The translations under genes were made by a program, and so were the position numbers. Shown here in pieces: positions 31,806-41,980 of a DNA stretch of 64,000 nt. The DNA is from Cololabis saira (Eukaryota > Chordata > Actinopteri > Beloniformes > Belonidae): positions 50,444,615-50,508,614 of the forward strand of contig NC_084591.1 of NCBI RefSeq assembly GCF_033807715.1, given 5' to 3'. Under the pieces are notes generated by a model, which saw only the letters and a list, made by a program, of their open reading frames with translations, did no database searches and had not been told where the DNA came from. Each line of letters starts with the position of its first letter. The first letter of the stretch is position 1.

Positions 31806-33537
31806 GGACGGGGGTAGGACAGGTGGAGGACAGGTGGAGGACAGGTGGAGGACGGGTGGAGGACAGGTGGAGGACGGGTGGAGGACGGGTGGAGGACGGG
31901 TGGAGGACGGGTGGAGGACGGGTGGAGGACAGGTGGAGGACGGGTGGAGGACAGGTGGAGGACAAGTGGAGGACGGGGGTAGGACAGGTGGAGGACGGGG
32001 GAGGACAGGGGGAGGACGGGTGGAGGACGGGGGAGGACGGGTGGAGGACAGGTCAAGGACGGGTGGAGGACAGGTGGAGGACAGGTGGAGGACGGGGGAG
32101 GACGGGTGGAGGACAGGTCAAGGACGGGTGGAGGACAGGTCGAGGACGGGTGGAGGACGGGTGGAGGACGGGTGGAGGACGGATGGAGGAAAGGTGGAGG
32201 ACAGGTCAAGGACGGGTGGAGGACAGGTCAAGGACGGGTGGAGGAAAGGTGGAGGACGGGTGGAGGACAGGTGGAGGACGGGTGGAGGACAGGTGGAGGA
32301 CAGGTGGAGGATGGGTGGAGGACAGGTGGAGGACGGGTGGAGGACAGGTGGAGGACAGGTGGAGGACAAGTGGAGGACGGGTGGAGGACAGGTGGAGGAC
32401 GGGGGAGGACGGGTGGAGGACGGGTGGAGGACAGGGGGAGGACGGGTGGAGGACAGGTCAAGGACGGGTGGAGGACGGGTGGAGGACGGGTGGAGGACGG
32501 ATGGAGGAAAGGTGGAGGACGGGTGGAGGACAGGTCAAGGACGGGTGGAGGAAAGGTGGAGGACGGGTGGAGGACAGGTGGAGGACGGGTGGAGGACGGG
32601 TGGAGGACAGGTGGAGGACGGGTGGAGGATGGGTGGAGGACAGGTGGAGGACGGGTGGAGGACGGGTGGGGGACGGGTGGAGGACGGATGGAGGAACGGT
32701 GGAGGACGGGTGGAGGACAGGTCAAGGACGGGTGGAGGAAAGGTGGAGGACGGGTGGAGGACAGGTGGAGGACGGATGGAGGAACGGTGGAGGATGGGTG
32801 GAGGACGGGTGGAGGACAGGTCAAGGACGGGTGGAGGAAAGGTGGAGGATGGGTGGAGGACAGGTCAAGGACGGGTGGAGGAAAGGTGGAGGACGGGTGG
32901 AGGACAGGTGGAGGATGGGTGGAGGACGGGTGGAGGACAGGTCAAGGACGGGTGGAGGAAAGGTGGAGGATGGGTGGAGGACAGGTCAAGGACGGGTGGA
33001 GGAAAGGTGGAGGACAGGTGGATGACAGGTGGAGGACGGGTGGAGGACAGGTGGAGGATGGGTAGAGGACAGATGGAGGACGGGTGGAGGACGGATGGAG
33101 GAAAGGTGGAGGACGGGTGGAGGACGGGTGGAGGACAGGTCAAGGACGGGTGGAGGACGGGTGGAGGACGGATGGAGGAAAGGTGGAGGACGGGTGGAGG
33201 ACAGGTCAAGGACGGGTGGAGGAAAGGTGGAGGACGGGTGGAGGACGGGTGGAGGACAGGTGGAGGATGGGTGGAGGACAGATGGAGGACAGGTGGAGGA
33301 CGGGTGGAGGACGGATGGAGGAAAGGTGGAGGACGGGTGGAGGACAGGTCAAGGACGGGTGGAGGAAAGGTGGAGGACGGGTGGAGGACAGGTGGAGGAT
33401 GGGTGGAGGACAGGTGGAGGATGGGTGGAGGACAGGTGGAGGATGGGTGGAGGACGGGTGGAGGACAGGTGGAGGACGGGTGGAGGACGGGTGGAGGACG
33501 GGTGGAGGACGGGTGGGGGACGGGTGGAGGACAGGTG
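31806..33537. repeat. 11-bp-unit minisatellite, about 1.7 kb
   Basis: Tandem GGTGGAGGACA/G units (about 155) with recurring variants GGTCAAGGACG, GATGGAGGAAA and GGTGGAGGATG that come in repeated orders, a higher-order pattern. The plus strand is G-rich with very little T. Because 11 is not a multiple of 3 and the unit has no stop in any frame, all three plus frames and the minus frames are open for hundreds of codons; these are not genes. It lies inside the Rex1 RT region. Confidence 0.95.
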
Positions 33538-33620
33538 TCTGTTCGTGAGGAAATCTTTGATTCATGAACTAAATAACTAAATAATTTTAAGCCTAAAAAT
33601 GTTAAACTTTACTGTCTCAG

Positions 33621-33662
33621 AACACACACACACACACACACAGACACACACACACACACACA
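33621..33662. repeat. (CA)n microsatellite
   Basis: About 20 CA units with one G interruption. Confidence 0.9.
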
Positions 33663-35095
33663 AACATTACACATATTGATAGCCAACACATAAAGCAGTG
33701 TAAATACACTGGATTTAGCATGAACCTTTTCATTTATGTAGGCTATTATCTAACTCTGTGCAGCTCTCAAAGAGAACATTACATTATGTCTATTTGAGAA
33801 TAGCCTTTTTAATGTTAGGCTTACTCTAAATGAGGTAAACAAGACTAGTTTTAGTATGCTCATAAAATATAAGCATACTATAATTGTTAAATTGTAAAAT
33901 TTAATTTGTCTGAGGTTGGGCCCGTGGGATTAGTTGATTAGTTCCTACAACTTTATCCTACTTTCACCCCTGCTCACAGAGACCAATTTTCAGAGGTGTT
34001 ATTAAACCAGTATTGTTGGGATTTCTGCACATTTGTTTCTCCTGGGGGCCTGAAAATCCAAACAAAAAGTTAATTTTGTCTTTGTTCTTTCTCTACAGAG
34101 ATTTTAACAACATTATGAATTGCAGATGATCAAATCCCCCATCCAACCAGGATGCTTTAGTTTTAAAATGGAATATGTTGTGTTTTCATTTATATTTCAC
34201 AATGTGTTGCAATGTTTTTGGAAACAGGACATTTTGTTCAAATAAAAAGTGGAATAAGATTAATTCAAATCGGAAGAGTTCAACAATCCAAAGCAAACAA
34301 CAGTCTTGAAGTGCCTATTAAGTCCAGGACTTTTTTGTTCTGTGTAATCTGGTTTTTATTTAAACCAGCTATATTGCAATACATTCTGTCTTTTGTATCC
34401 CGGTTGAGATCCTTTATTGTCATGCCTGTTTCTTAAGTCTCAACAGGAAATGCCACAAGAATATACAAATGATAGCTATGAACATGTGACCTGACATAAC
34501 TTTGTCTTTTCCATGCTGAGAACTAAATACTAAAGGTTAAAAATAAACAAATAGTGAACTCTGCTGATTTTTAAGCAATGTCCCTCTTCCACGATATTTC
34601 CTCTTATTTGGACAGTTGGAAAGTACAGTTGAGTTGATTACAGCTAGGAAAATAACCGGGAACACATTTTTTTCCTTAACCAAGGACTGCAACCAAAAAA
34701 AAAAAGTGCCTCACAATAACAGAAATTCCAGCAAACAGAGATAATTTCAACACATTTGACAGCAAGGGTGGGGGCCCACAGGGAACCTTCATGGAAGGAC
34801 TGGCCAGGACATTCACATAGTTTGTTTAATTCAATGTATTATTTACTTTGTTTTCTTGCTTATGTCATTAAACGTATGTAAAACTGGCTGTATGGTTGGC
34901 AGTACAGGGATGAACCGTCTTATGTACGTGTAGCTGAGCCAATATGTTGTTTATTTTATTTTTTATTTTTTTATGAACATTCTCAAAATCTGGGTGTAAT
35001 ATTGTTGTGTATATATTTTTTTTTAACCGTAATTCGGTATAGTTCCCTGTCACCTGTAGCATAGGGGGACCTTAATTAGAGGCGCACCCAAATAT
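33663..35095. other. No recognisable gene
   Basis: AT-rich text with no ORF above about 75 codons that resembles a protein, no inverted ends and no repeats shared with the rest of the window that I can see. Confidence 0.4.
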
Positions 35096-35403
35096 TCAGG
35101 AGTGACGTAGGCACAGACTCCCGCCAGAACTCCTGAAGCTGTTACAATGGTAAGACGTATGTGTCGGTCTTCTTTGTTTTATGCAAGCTATCTTGCTTTA
35201 AAGTGACTTGTTTTGGTTAAAACCGTAAAAAATACAACTGCTAACTTACCTTGAGTCTTTTAAATGGTAAAACGGCCATTATATGTGTGAAAATACGTCG
35301 GGAAATCCCCCTCATTTACATATCCTCTCACTGACTTCAGGAGACACAGAGAGCTGCTGCTCCGTCTGCCTGTGTTGACTGTCCCCTGTGCTGCTGTTCT
35401 TAG
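35096..35403 (+). other. Two exon-like blocks separated by a canonical intron
   Basis: Exon 1 ends TTACAATG at 35149; the intron 35150-35340 begins GTAAGACG and ends after a pyrimidine tract in ACTTCAG; exon 2 is 35341-35403 (GAGACACAGAGAG to TTCTTAG), followed by GTGCGT. A copy without the intron is at 37071-37150. If ATG is the start, the peptide is 21 codons ending in TAG at the exon 2 end and has no known similarity; it may also be a non-coding leader. The gene identity is unknown. Confidence 0.5.
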
Positions 35404-35638
35404 GTGCGTTATGGGTTTTTTTTCCCCATGTATTTAATGTTGTTCTGTGTATTTTAAAGGACTGCATTTGTTAGTAGCTTGACAGAAAATATTTTATTTG
35501 GAAGTGGATTTTTATTTTATTTATTTATATATCTATTTGAGAATTAGACATATTTTCTTGCAGTGGATATCAGGTTTACTGATTGTTTCAATTGTAACTG
35601 CTCAGATGTGCAGCCACTGTACAGGTATACATTTTAGT
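35404..35638. other. Sequence after the exon pair, unassigned
   Basis: AT-rich text without ORF, ending at the outer hAT. It includes one copy of the ATTTTAGT duplication (35631-35638). Confidence 0.3.
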
Positions 35639-36076
35639 CAGAGCCGGATTAAATAAATGGACTACACTAGGCAGACTGTGATTTTTGGGCCCCCCTCCAT
35701 CGATGTTATTTATGAAATCTTAAACTTACCAAAGTTACTAATAAAACTTAATTCACATTTTACATAGCAAAGTCCTAGTCAAGTTGGTTCTTTGTATTCC
35801 AAAATAAGTCATGTGTTGTATATTAAACAGTCTATCAGACTATTTTTAGATTTTTATTATTTATACGTTATTACAATGCTCTATTAAATGCTATTAAATT
35901 ATCCTTATCTTATCGATTGTGAGCATTTTGCAGAAAATCTTAATTAAATGTGTTGATTAAATTGAATAGTTAAATAAGAAGTCAAATCTACAAAGACCAA
36001 TACAATTTGCAGTAAGACAAAGTGTGCTGTAGTATGTATGTCTGTATGTATATATGTATGTATGTGTATGCGTATG

Positions 36077-36725
36077 CAGAGCCGTTTGGGAGATTTGCGA
36101 GGCCCTGTGTGAAATAGCCAGGGGGGCCCTCGCGCGTGAGCGTAGCGAGCGCGTGCGAAATTTTTGGGTTTTTCGGGTCGGATCGGGTGTCTATATGCGC
36201 AATTTTAACTCTCCAATTAGCAAAATACTGGATACCTTCCCCTGCCTCATCATCATCTGGGCTTGCCTCGACGCGGGGCCCCATGGCTGCTTGAGACCCG
36301 GGCGGATCGGTGATTTTTTTAACAAATTTATCAAACGTGCCTTTCAGAGAGGCATTAAACTCTTCCATTTTCTTTTGTTTTTTTCTTTTTTCATCCCCTG
36401 ATGGAAATTTCCTGAATCTGTCTCGTTCTCTCGACATTGTGTGACAGTTTGTTCCAACTCCACCGTCTGGATCAGAGCAGCTTGTGTCCGCGCTTGGTCT
36501 GATCAGTTGTATTGAACAACAGACACGCGTCATCATTGCACATATATTTATTGATATGCACAGACTAGTACACATTTAGGTCTGTAATGGAACGTGACTG
36601 TTGATATTTATAAGGAAAAAAAAAAAAAAAATTGGGGGAAAAAAAAACGGCTCATAGCGCTAGGCCCCTTGGGGCGCGAGGCCCCGTGCGGTCGCACGGT
36701 TCGCACATCCCTTGCGGCGGCCCTG
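36077..36725 (-). mobile_element. hAT-type element (inner), nested in the outer hAT
   Basis: Starts CAGAGCCGTTTGGG and ends GGCGGCCCTG. The 8-bp duplication TGCGTATG is perfect at 36069-36076 and 36726-36733. It carries the start of a transposase-like gene on the minus strand. Confidence 0.85.
36150..36437 (-). pseudogene. hAT transposase-like N-terminus (truncated)
   Basis: From ATG at 36437 (minus): MSRERDRFRKFPSGDEKRKK, then MEEFNASLKGTFDKFV, then an acidic linker with SPDDDEAGEG. This start is one I recognise from fish hAT proteins of the ZMYM/TTF-type group. The frame runs into the TIR-side sequence and out of the element, so only the first approximately 90 residues remain and no catalytic domain is present. 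Confidence 0.5.
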
Positions 36726-36840
36726 TGCGTATGTATGCGTATATATATATGTATGTATACTAAATATAGTAATAATGCACATATATATATGCCTTAGGTT
36801 TTTTCCGGCATGTTATCAACCATTAATATGTGTGCAGACA

Positions 36841-36890
36841 AAAAAAAAAAAAAAAAAAAAAAAATTTTTTTTTTTTTTTTTTTTTTTTTT
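36841..36890. repeat. Homopolymer pair A-run/T-run
   Basis: About 24 A directly followed by about 26 T inside the outer hAT, an inverted homopolymer that can fold back. Confidence 0.9.
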
Positions 36891-37049
36891 GTCCCTCTGT
36901 CTGGACCCCCCCTCTGTCGGGCCCTAGGCACGTGCCTAGTCTGCCTTTGCGTTAATCCGGCTCTGATTTTAGTATACACACTTTTTGTTTATATTAATAT
37001 TTTTCTGTTTATTTGAGCATACATAAATAATTTGTTATTTAAATCAGAA

Positions 37050-37205
37050 CTCCTGACAACACTCCTGGTAACATTGCTGTTACAATGGAGACACAGAGAG
37101 CTGCTGCTCCGTCTGCCTGTGTTGACTGTCCCCTGTGCTGCTGTTCTTAGAAATAAATTTGCAGATCCTGACTTCCTGGTGCCTGGTGTCTTCCTGCTTC
37201 TGTGA
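37050..37205 (+). pseudogene. Intronless copy of the exon pair at 35096-35403
   Basis: TTACAATG is joined directly to GAGACACAGAGAG and the 63-bp second exon is identical to 35341-35403; the 191-bp intron is exactly absent. After TTCTTAG the text differs from the genomic copy (AAATAAATTTGCAG onward), as expected if a third exon follows. The 5' side shares CAGAACTCCTGA but has an extra approximately 18 bases. A retroposed, spliced copy is the simplest reading. Confidence 0.55.
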
Positions 37206-37543
37206 GCAACCATCTTAAAGTCGCTACATACGCAGATGATTGTGTGATTTTTATCCCGAGCTCAGCTGGTCTGCAGCAGCTCCTTGTTGTGTGTTCTGTG
37301 TATGAGGAGCAACAGGATGTAAAGTATAACGAGTCAAAAAGTGTTATTATGATCTGAAGAACCATGGAAGATAGAGATATGACTTTTCCTCACTTTAAAC
37401 TGTCAGGAAATGTTCTGAATATCTGTAGTGAAGTGAAATATCTTGGCCACGTGATCAAAGATCAACTGACAGATGACGAGGACATTTATCGTCAGTGTCG
37501 TATGTTGTATGTGCAAGCAAATGTATTGTCACGTAAATTTGGT
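37206..37543 (+). pseudogene. LINE reverse-transcriptase fragment
   Basis: Plus strand: LKVATYADDCVIF (motif C) and a SSAGLQQLL helix, then after a stop MEDRDMTFPHFKLSGNV, then SEVKYLGHVIKDQL and QANVLSRKFG. It is a known type of fish LINE RT, clade unassigned. It directly continues the spliced exon copy in the same orientation and stops at the DNA repeat at 37545. Confidence 0.65.
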
Positions 37544-37544
37544 T

Positions 37545-37940
37545 GAGGGGGAGGGAAGATAAAGACATGGCTCAGAGGTTGAATTTCTCATTTATTTAGC
37601 AAAAACAATCAAAAGCTTGTTTTTAAGACATTCAAGGCCTGTTTAAAATAGGTATTAAATGCCATAATAGGTCCCGTTTAAAGTTGGTCAGTCAAATATG
37701 CTACCAATATGTACTATTATTAATGTATTAATTGATACATCAATTAAAATCATTTATTAATGTCCTAAATAGATTGGAAAAACAATTAAATAAAAAGACT
37801 CATAAGATGTGAAGCCCCTTAAGTTTAAATCTTTTCATATTTCATGTGAAATCTGAGTTAAATATGCTCAAATTTCATGTTTATTGAATATTTAGATGGT
37901 TTTGAGTTTTCAGGATGTAACTGAAATTGCGTTTTTGTTT
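37545..37940 (-). mobile_element. Kolobok-like DNA transposon fragment, then AT-rich DNA
   Basis: 37560-37672 is the reverse complement of text at 56364-56500 (TTGTTTTTAAGACATTCAAGG, TAAAATAGGTATTAAATGCC, ATAATAGGTCCCGTTTAAA). The family starts after TTAA with AGGGGACC at 56364. 37691-37940 is AT-rich with nothing recognisable. Confidence 0.45.
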
Positions 37941-37979
37941 TAATACTCACTCACTCACACTCACTCATCTTCTCCCGCT

Positions 37980-38234
37980 TTATCCGTTACCGGGTCGCGG
38001 GGGCAGCAGCCTCAGCAGGGATGCCCAGACTTCCCTCACCCCAGACACTTCCTCCAGCTCTTCCGGGGGGAGTCCGAGGCGTTCCCAGGCCAGCCGAGAG
38101 ACATAGTCTCTCCAGCGTGTCCTGGGTCTTCCCCGGGGTCTCCTCCCGGTGGGACATGCCTGGAACACCTCCCTAGGGAGGCGTCCAGGAGGCATCCGGT
38201 ACAGATGCCCAAGCCACCTCAGCTGACTCCTCAA
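37980..38234 (-). pseudogene. RTE-type LINE, C-terminal end
   Basis: Minus strand: RSQLRWLGHLYRMPPGRLPR, then GRRPRGRPRTRWRDYV and LLRLLPPRPGNG with a natural stop at about 37980. This is the normal end of the protein, one frame away from the RT part. Confidence 0.8.
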
Positions 38235-39984
38235 TGTGGAGGAGTAGCGGCTCGACTCCGAGCTCCTCCCGGGTGACCGAACTCCTCACCCTATCTCTAA
38301 GGAAGCGTCCAGCCACCCTACGGAGGAAACTCATCTCGGCCGCTTGTATCCGCGATCTTGTCCTTTCGGTCACTACCCAAAGTTCATGACCATAGGTGAG
38401 GGTAGGGGCGTAGATTGACCGGTAAATCGAGAGCTTCCCCTTTCGACTCAGCTCCCTCTTTACCACGACGGTCCAGTACATCGACCGCATTACTGCGGAC
38501 GCTGCACCGATCCGCCTGTCAATCTCACGCTCCATTGTTCCCTCAGTCGTGAACAAGATCCCGAGATACTTGAACTCCTCCACCTGAGGCAGGACTTCTC
38601 CACCCACCCGGAGAAGGCATGCCACCCTTTTCCGGTCGAGAACCATGGCCTCGGTCTTGGAGGTGCTGATTCTCATCCCTGCCGCGTCGCACTCGGCCGC
38701 AAACCGCCCCAGCACATGCTGGAGGTCCCGGTCTGATGAAGCCAACAGGACAACATCATCTGCAAAAAGCAGAGATGAAATCCTGAGGTTCCCAAACCGG
38801 ATCCCCTCCGGCCCCTGGCTGCGCCTAGAAATCCTGTCCATAAAAATTATGAACAGGACCGGTGACAAAGGGCAGCCCTGCCGGAGTCCAACATGCACCG
38901 GGAACAAGTCTGACTTACTGCTGGCAATGCGAACCAGACTCCTGCTTCGATCATACAGAGACCGGACAGCCCTTAGTAGAGGGCCCCGGACTCCATACTC
39001 ACTCAGCACCCCCCACAGAATGGCACGAGGGACACGGTCAAATGCCTTCTCCAGATCCACAAAACACATGTAGACTGGTTGGGCAAATTCCCATGAACCC
39101 TCGAGCACCCTGCGGAGGGTATAGAGCTGGTCCAGTGTTCCACGACCGGGACGAAAACCGCATTGTTCCTCCTGAATCCGAGGTTCGACTATCGGCCGTA
39201 ATCTCCTCTCCAGTACCCTGGCGTAGACTTTCCCCGGGAGGCTGAGAAGTGTGATCCCCCTGTAGTTGGAACACACTCTCCGGTCCCCCTTTTTAAACAG
39301 AGGGACCACCACCCCGGTTTGCCACCCCAGCGGTACTGTCCCCTTCCTCCATGCAATGTTGCAGAGGCGTGTCAGCCAAGACAGCCCTACGACATCCAGA
39401 GACTTGAGGTACTCAGGGTGAATCTCATCCACCCCCGGTGCCCGGCCACCGAGGAGCTTACGAACCACCTCGGTGACCTCGGCTTGGGTGATGGATGAGC
39501 ACGCATCCGAGCCCCAACCCTCTGCTTCCTCAGTGGAAGGCATGTCAGTCGGGTTAAGGAGATCCTCAAAGTATTCCTTCCACCGTCCGACAATGTCCCC
39601 AGTCGAGGTCAACAGCTCCCCACCAGCACCATAAATGGTGCCGGCAGAGTACTGCTTCCCCCTTCTGAGGCGCCGAACGGTCCTCCAGAATTTCCTCGAG
39701 GCCGACCGAAAGTCCTCCTCCATGGCCTCCCCGAACTCCTCCCAGACCCGAGTTTTTGCCTCCAAGACTGCCCGAGCCGCGGCCCGCTTGGCCTGCCGGT
39801 ACCTATCTACTGCGTCAGGAGTCCCACCGGCCAACATAGCCCGGTAGGACTCCTTCTTCAGTCTGACGGCATCCTGTACTTCCGGTGTCCACCACCGGGT
39901 TCTAGGATTGCCGCCACGACAGGCACCGGAGACCTTGCGTCCACAGCTTCGAGCCGCCGCGTTGACAATGGAGGCAGAGAACAT
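38173..39984 (-). pseudogene. RTE-type LINE reverse transcriptase
   Basis: Residues from 39984: the linker with RTRWWTPEVQDAV at 28-40, LLGGRAPGVDEI at 177-188, SNYRGITLLSLPGK at 239-252, EEQCGFRPGRGTLDQ at 272-286, CFVDLEKAFDRVPR at 307-320 (motif A, D310), GLRQGCPLSPVLF at 366-378 (motif B) and LLFADDVVLLAS at 405-416 (motif C). Open throughout. Near 38235 a frameshift moves the C-terminus into the frame of the next entry. All RT motifs look intact. Confidence 0.85.
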
Positions 39985-40945
39985 GGTCCACTCGGACTCG
40001 AATATCCCCCGCCTCCCCCGGGATCCGAGAGAAGCTCTCCCGGAGGTGGGAGTTGAAGATGTCCCTGACAGAGGGCTCGGCCAGACATTCCCAACAGACC
40101 CTCACAATCCGTTTGGGTCTGCCCGGTCTGTCCAACCTCCTCCTCCGCCAGCGCATCCAACTCACCACCAGGTGGTGATCAGTTGACAGCTCAGCCCCTC
40201 TCTTCACCCGAGTGTCCAAGACATGCGGCCGAAGGTCAGATGAAACGACAACAAAGTCGATCATTGACCTCCGGCCTAGGGTGTCCTGGTGCCACGTGCA
40301 CTGATGGACACCCTTATGCTTGAACATGGTGTTCGTGATGGACAAACTGCGACTCGCACAGAAGTCCAACAACAAAACACCACTCGGGTTCAGATCGGGG
40401 AGGCCGTTCCTCCCAATCACGCCTCTCCAGGTATCACTGTCATTGCCCACGTGAGCGTTGAAGTCCCCCAGGAGAACAATGGAGTCCCCAGTTGGAGCAC
40501 TATCAAGTACTCCTCCCAGGGACTCCAAGAAGGCCGGGTACTCCCCACTGCTGTTCGGCCCGTAGGCACAAACAACAGTGAGAGACCTATCCCCGACCCG
40601 AAGGCGCAGGGAAGCGACCCTCTCGTTCACCGGGGTGAACTCCAACACATGGCGGCTGAGCTGGGGGGCTATAACCAAGCCCACACCAGCCCGCCGCCTC
40701 TCAACCTGGGCAACTCCAGAGTAGTGGAGGGTCCAGCCCCCTTCAAGGAGCTGGGTTCCAGAGCCCAAGCTATGTGTGGAGGTGAGCCCGACTATCTCTA
40801 GCCGGTATCTCTCAACCTCACGCACAAGCTCCGGCTCCTTCCCCCCCAGCGAGGTGACATTCCATGTCCCCACTGTGAGGGTTGATGTCCAGGGATTGGG
40901 TCGTCGAGGCACCCCGCCACGACTGCTACCCAGCCCACAATGCAC
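39902..40945 (-). pseudogene. RTE-type LINE APE endonuclease
   Basis: Residues from ATG 40945: GTWNVTSLG at 26-34 (N29), [12 protein letters not shown] segment at 83-89, [12 protein letters not shown] at 126-137, LLGDFNAHV at 158-166 (D161, N163), [10 protein letters not shown] near 225-234 and STDHHLVV at 254-261. The usual ET(W/H) motif reads STH at 56-58. The true frame leaves this one near 39990, where the RT frame takes over, so the last approximately 30 residues are out of frame. It cuts target DNA for reverse transcription in intact relatives. Confidence 0.8.
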
Positions 40946-41115
40946 CGGCCTGCCATGATCCTTCCTGCGGGTGGTGGGCCTACTGGAAGGCGGACCCGCG
41001 TCGCCGTTTCGGGCTGAGCCCGGCCGGGTCCCACGGGCAAAGACCCGGCCACCAGGCGCTCGCCTACGAGCCCCAACCCCAGGCCTGGCTCCAGGGCGGG
41101 GCCCCGGAGCCCAAA

Positions 41116-41980
41116 TATTTCCTATTTGTAACTATTGTGTGAAAACTATAGATTAAGTTACCACCTGTTGAAATGCAGAATTTAAATCTCAGGAGAAGAC
41201 AAACTGTGAGGATTTTGTAGACAGTAGCTGTTTATCATGATTTAAATACTGACTGTCTGGAAGACTTTATGTTGGAATGTCAACAGACTGTCAACACTAC
41301 TGTGACAGAGAATGCAAATGTTTCTCTATATAAAATATAATCCCTATAGAGCAAGCTGTTCACAGACTGGTCGGTTCCCCTCTGTCAGTTTTAAGGTCCT
41401 ATGTTCAAGGACATGTTAAAAGTCATCTAACGACATCTTGACATTAAAATACAACTGCGTCTGCACAAAACCATGTGACATATTACTTCATGTCATTGCT
41501 TAATAAAGGTCCAGCCAAAATGCAGAAGCTGTGTGTGGAAAAGTACATAATTTTTTTTAAAATGTCTTCATTTTGTGAAGGCTTGTGGTCATTTGTTTAT
41601 GCACAACTGGATGTTTCCCACGGCAGTATTTTAGTCGTTACAGATACATTGGTAATGATGATTAAATCACATTTACTAAAACAAATAAATACAAAAATAA
41701 TGCATGAAACCAGTTTAGCGATGTTCAGCCAAAATGTGCCCAAGTGTGTCAGTGATTCCGCCTGAACAGATCTGTGTTAAAACAACTGGAAAACTTCTCA
41801 AGCTCACTTTTTTAGCATTTGCTTTTGCACAGTTACAAATCTTATATTACCCCACTAAAAGTTGCTAATATCAGGTGACTGAAAGGAGATTTTTGCTCAA
41901 AGTAATGGGCATTTGTTTCGGAAGAGATACAAAATTAAAGTTTTTGAATGAATTTACTCACAGTGAATTGACACAGTAAC
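41116..41980. other. No recognisable gene
   Basis: AT-rich DNA with no convincing ORF or repeat structure. It ends with ACAGTAAC (41973-41980), one half of the hAT target duplication. Confidence 0.4.

Larger units (their letters stand above)
29177..33570 (-). mobile_element. Rex1-type LINE, interrupted three times
   Basis: Minus strand: 3' end near 29177 (ACTTCAGACTTTTATTGTCATT), C-terminal coding 29400-29820, then after a MITE a few bases (30431-30453), then after a hAT the RT segment 31542-31805, then a minisatellite, then a last piece near 33540-33570 that reads as the sequence before the RT PQG motif. Only the 3' half of the element is present. Confidence 0.7.
35639..36965. mobile_element. 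hAT-type element (outer), containing another hAT
   Basis: Starts CAGAGCCGGATTAA and ends with its complement TTAATCCGGCTCTG. A perfect 8-bp duplication ATTTTAGT is at 35631-35638 and 36966-36973. The inner element (36077-36725) accounts for half of the length, so the outer one is about 670 bp and non-autonomous. Confidence 0.85.
37945..41115 (-). mobile_element. RTE-type LINE, nearly complete
   Basis: Minus strand: 5' region near 41115, endonuclease 40945 to about 39990, RT about 39990 to 38240, C-terminus to 37980, and a very short 3' end with ACTC-type repeats at 37945-37975. The length of about 3.2 kb and the almost absent 3' UTR fit RTE-like LINEs; an internal piece of the same family is at 28072-28822. 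Only two frameshifts break the single ORF. Confidence 0.8.

Noticed and set aside
31735..33567. A long repeat-protein gene of about 610 codons
   Set aside because: All frames of the 11-bp minisatellite are open; there is no coding bias and overlapping frames are equally long.
33621..33662. CRISPR-like or other ordered array
   Set aside because: A plain CA microsatellite. No direct repeats with unique spacers are present anywhere in the window, and the organism is a eukaryote.
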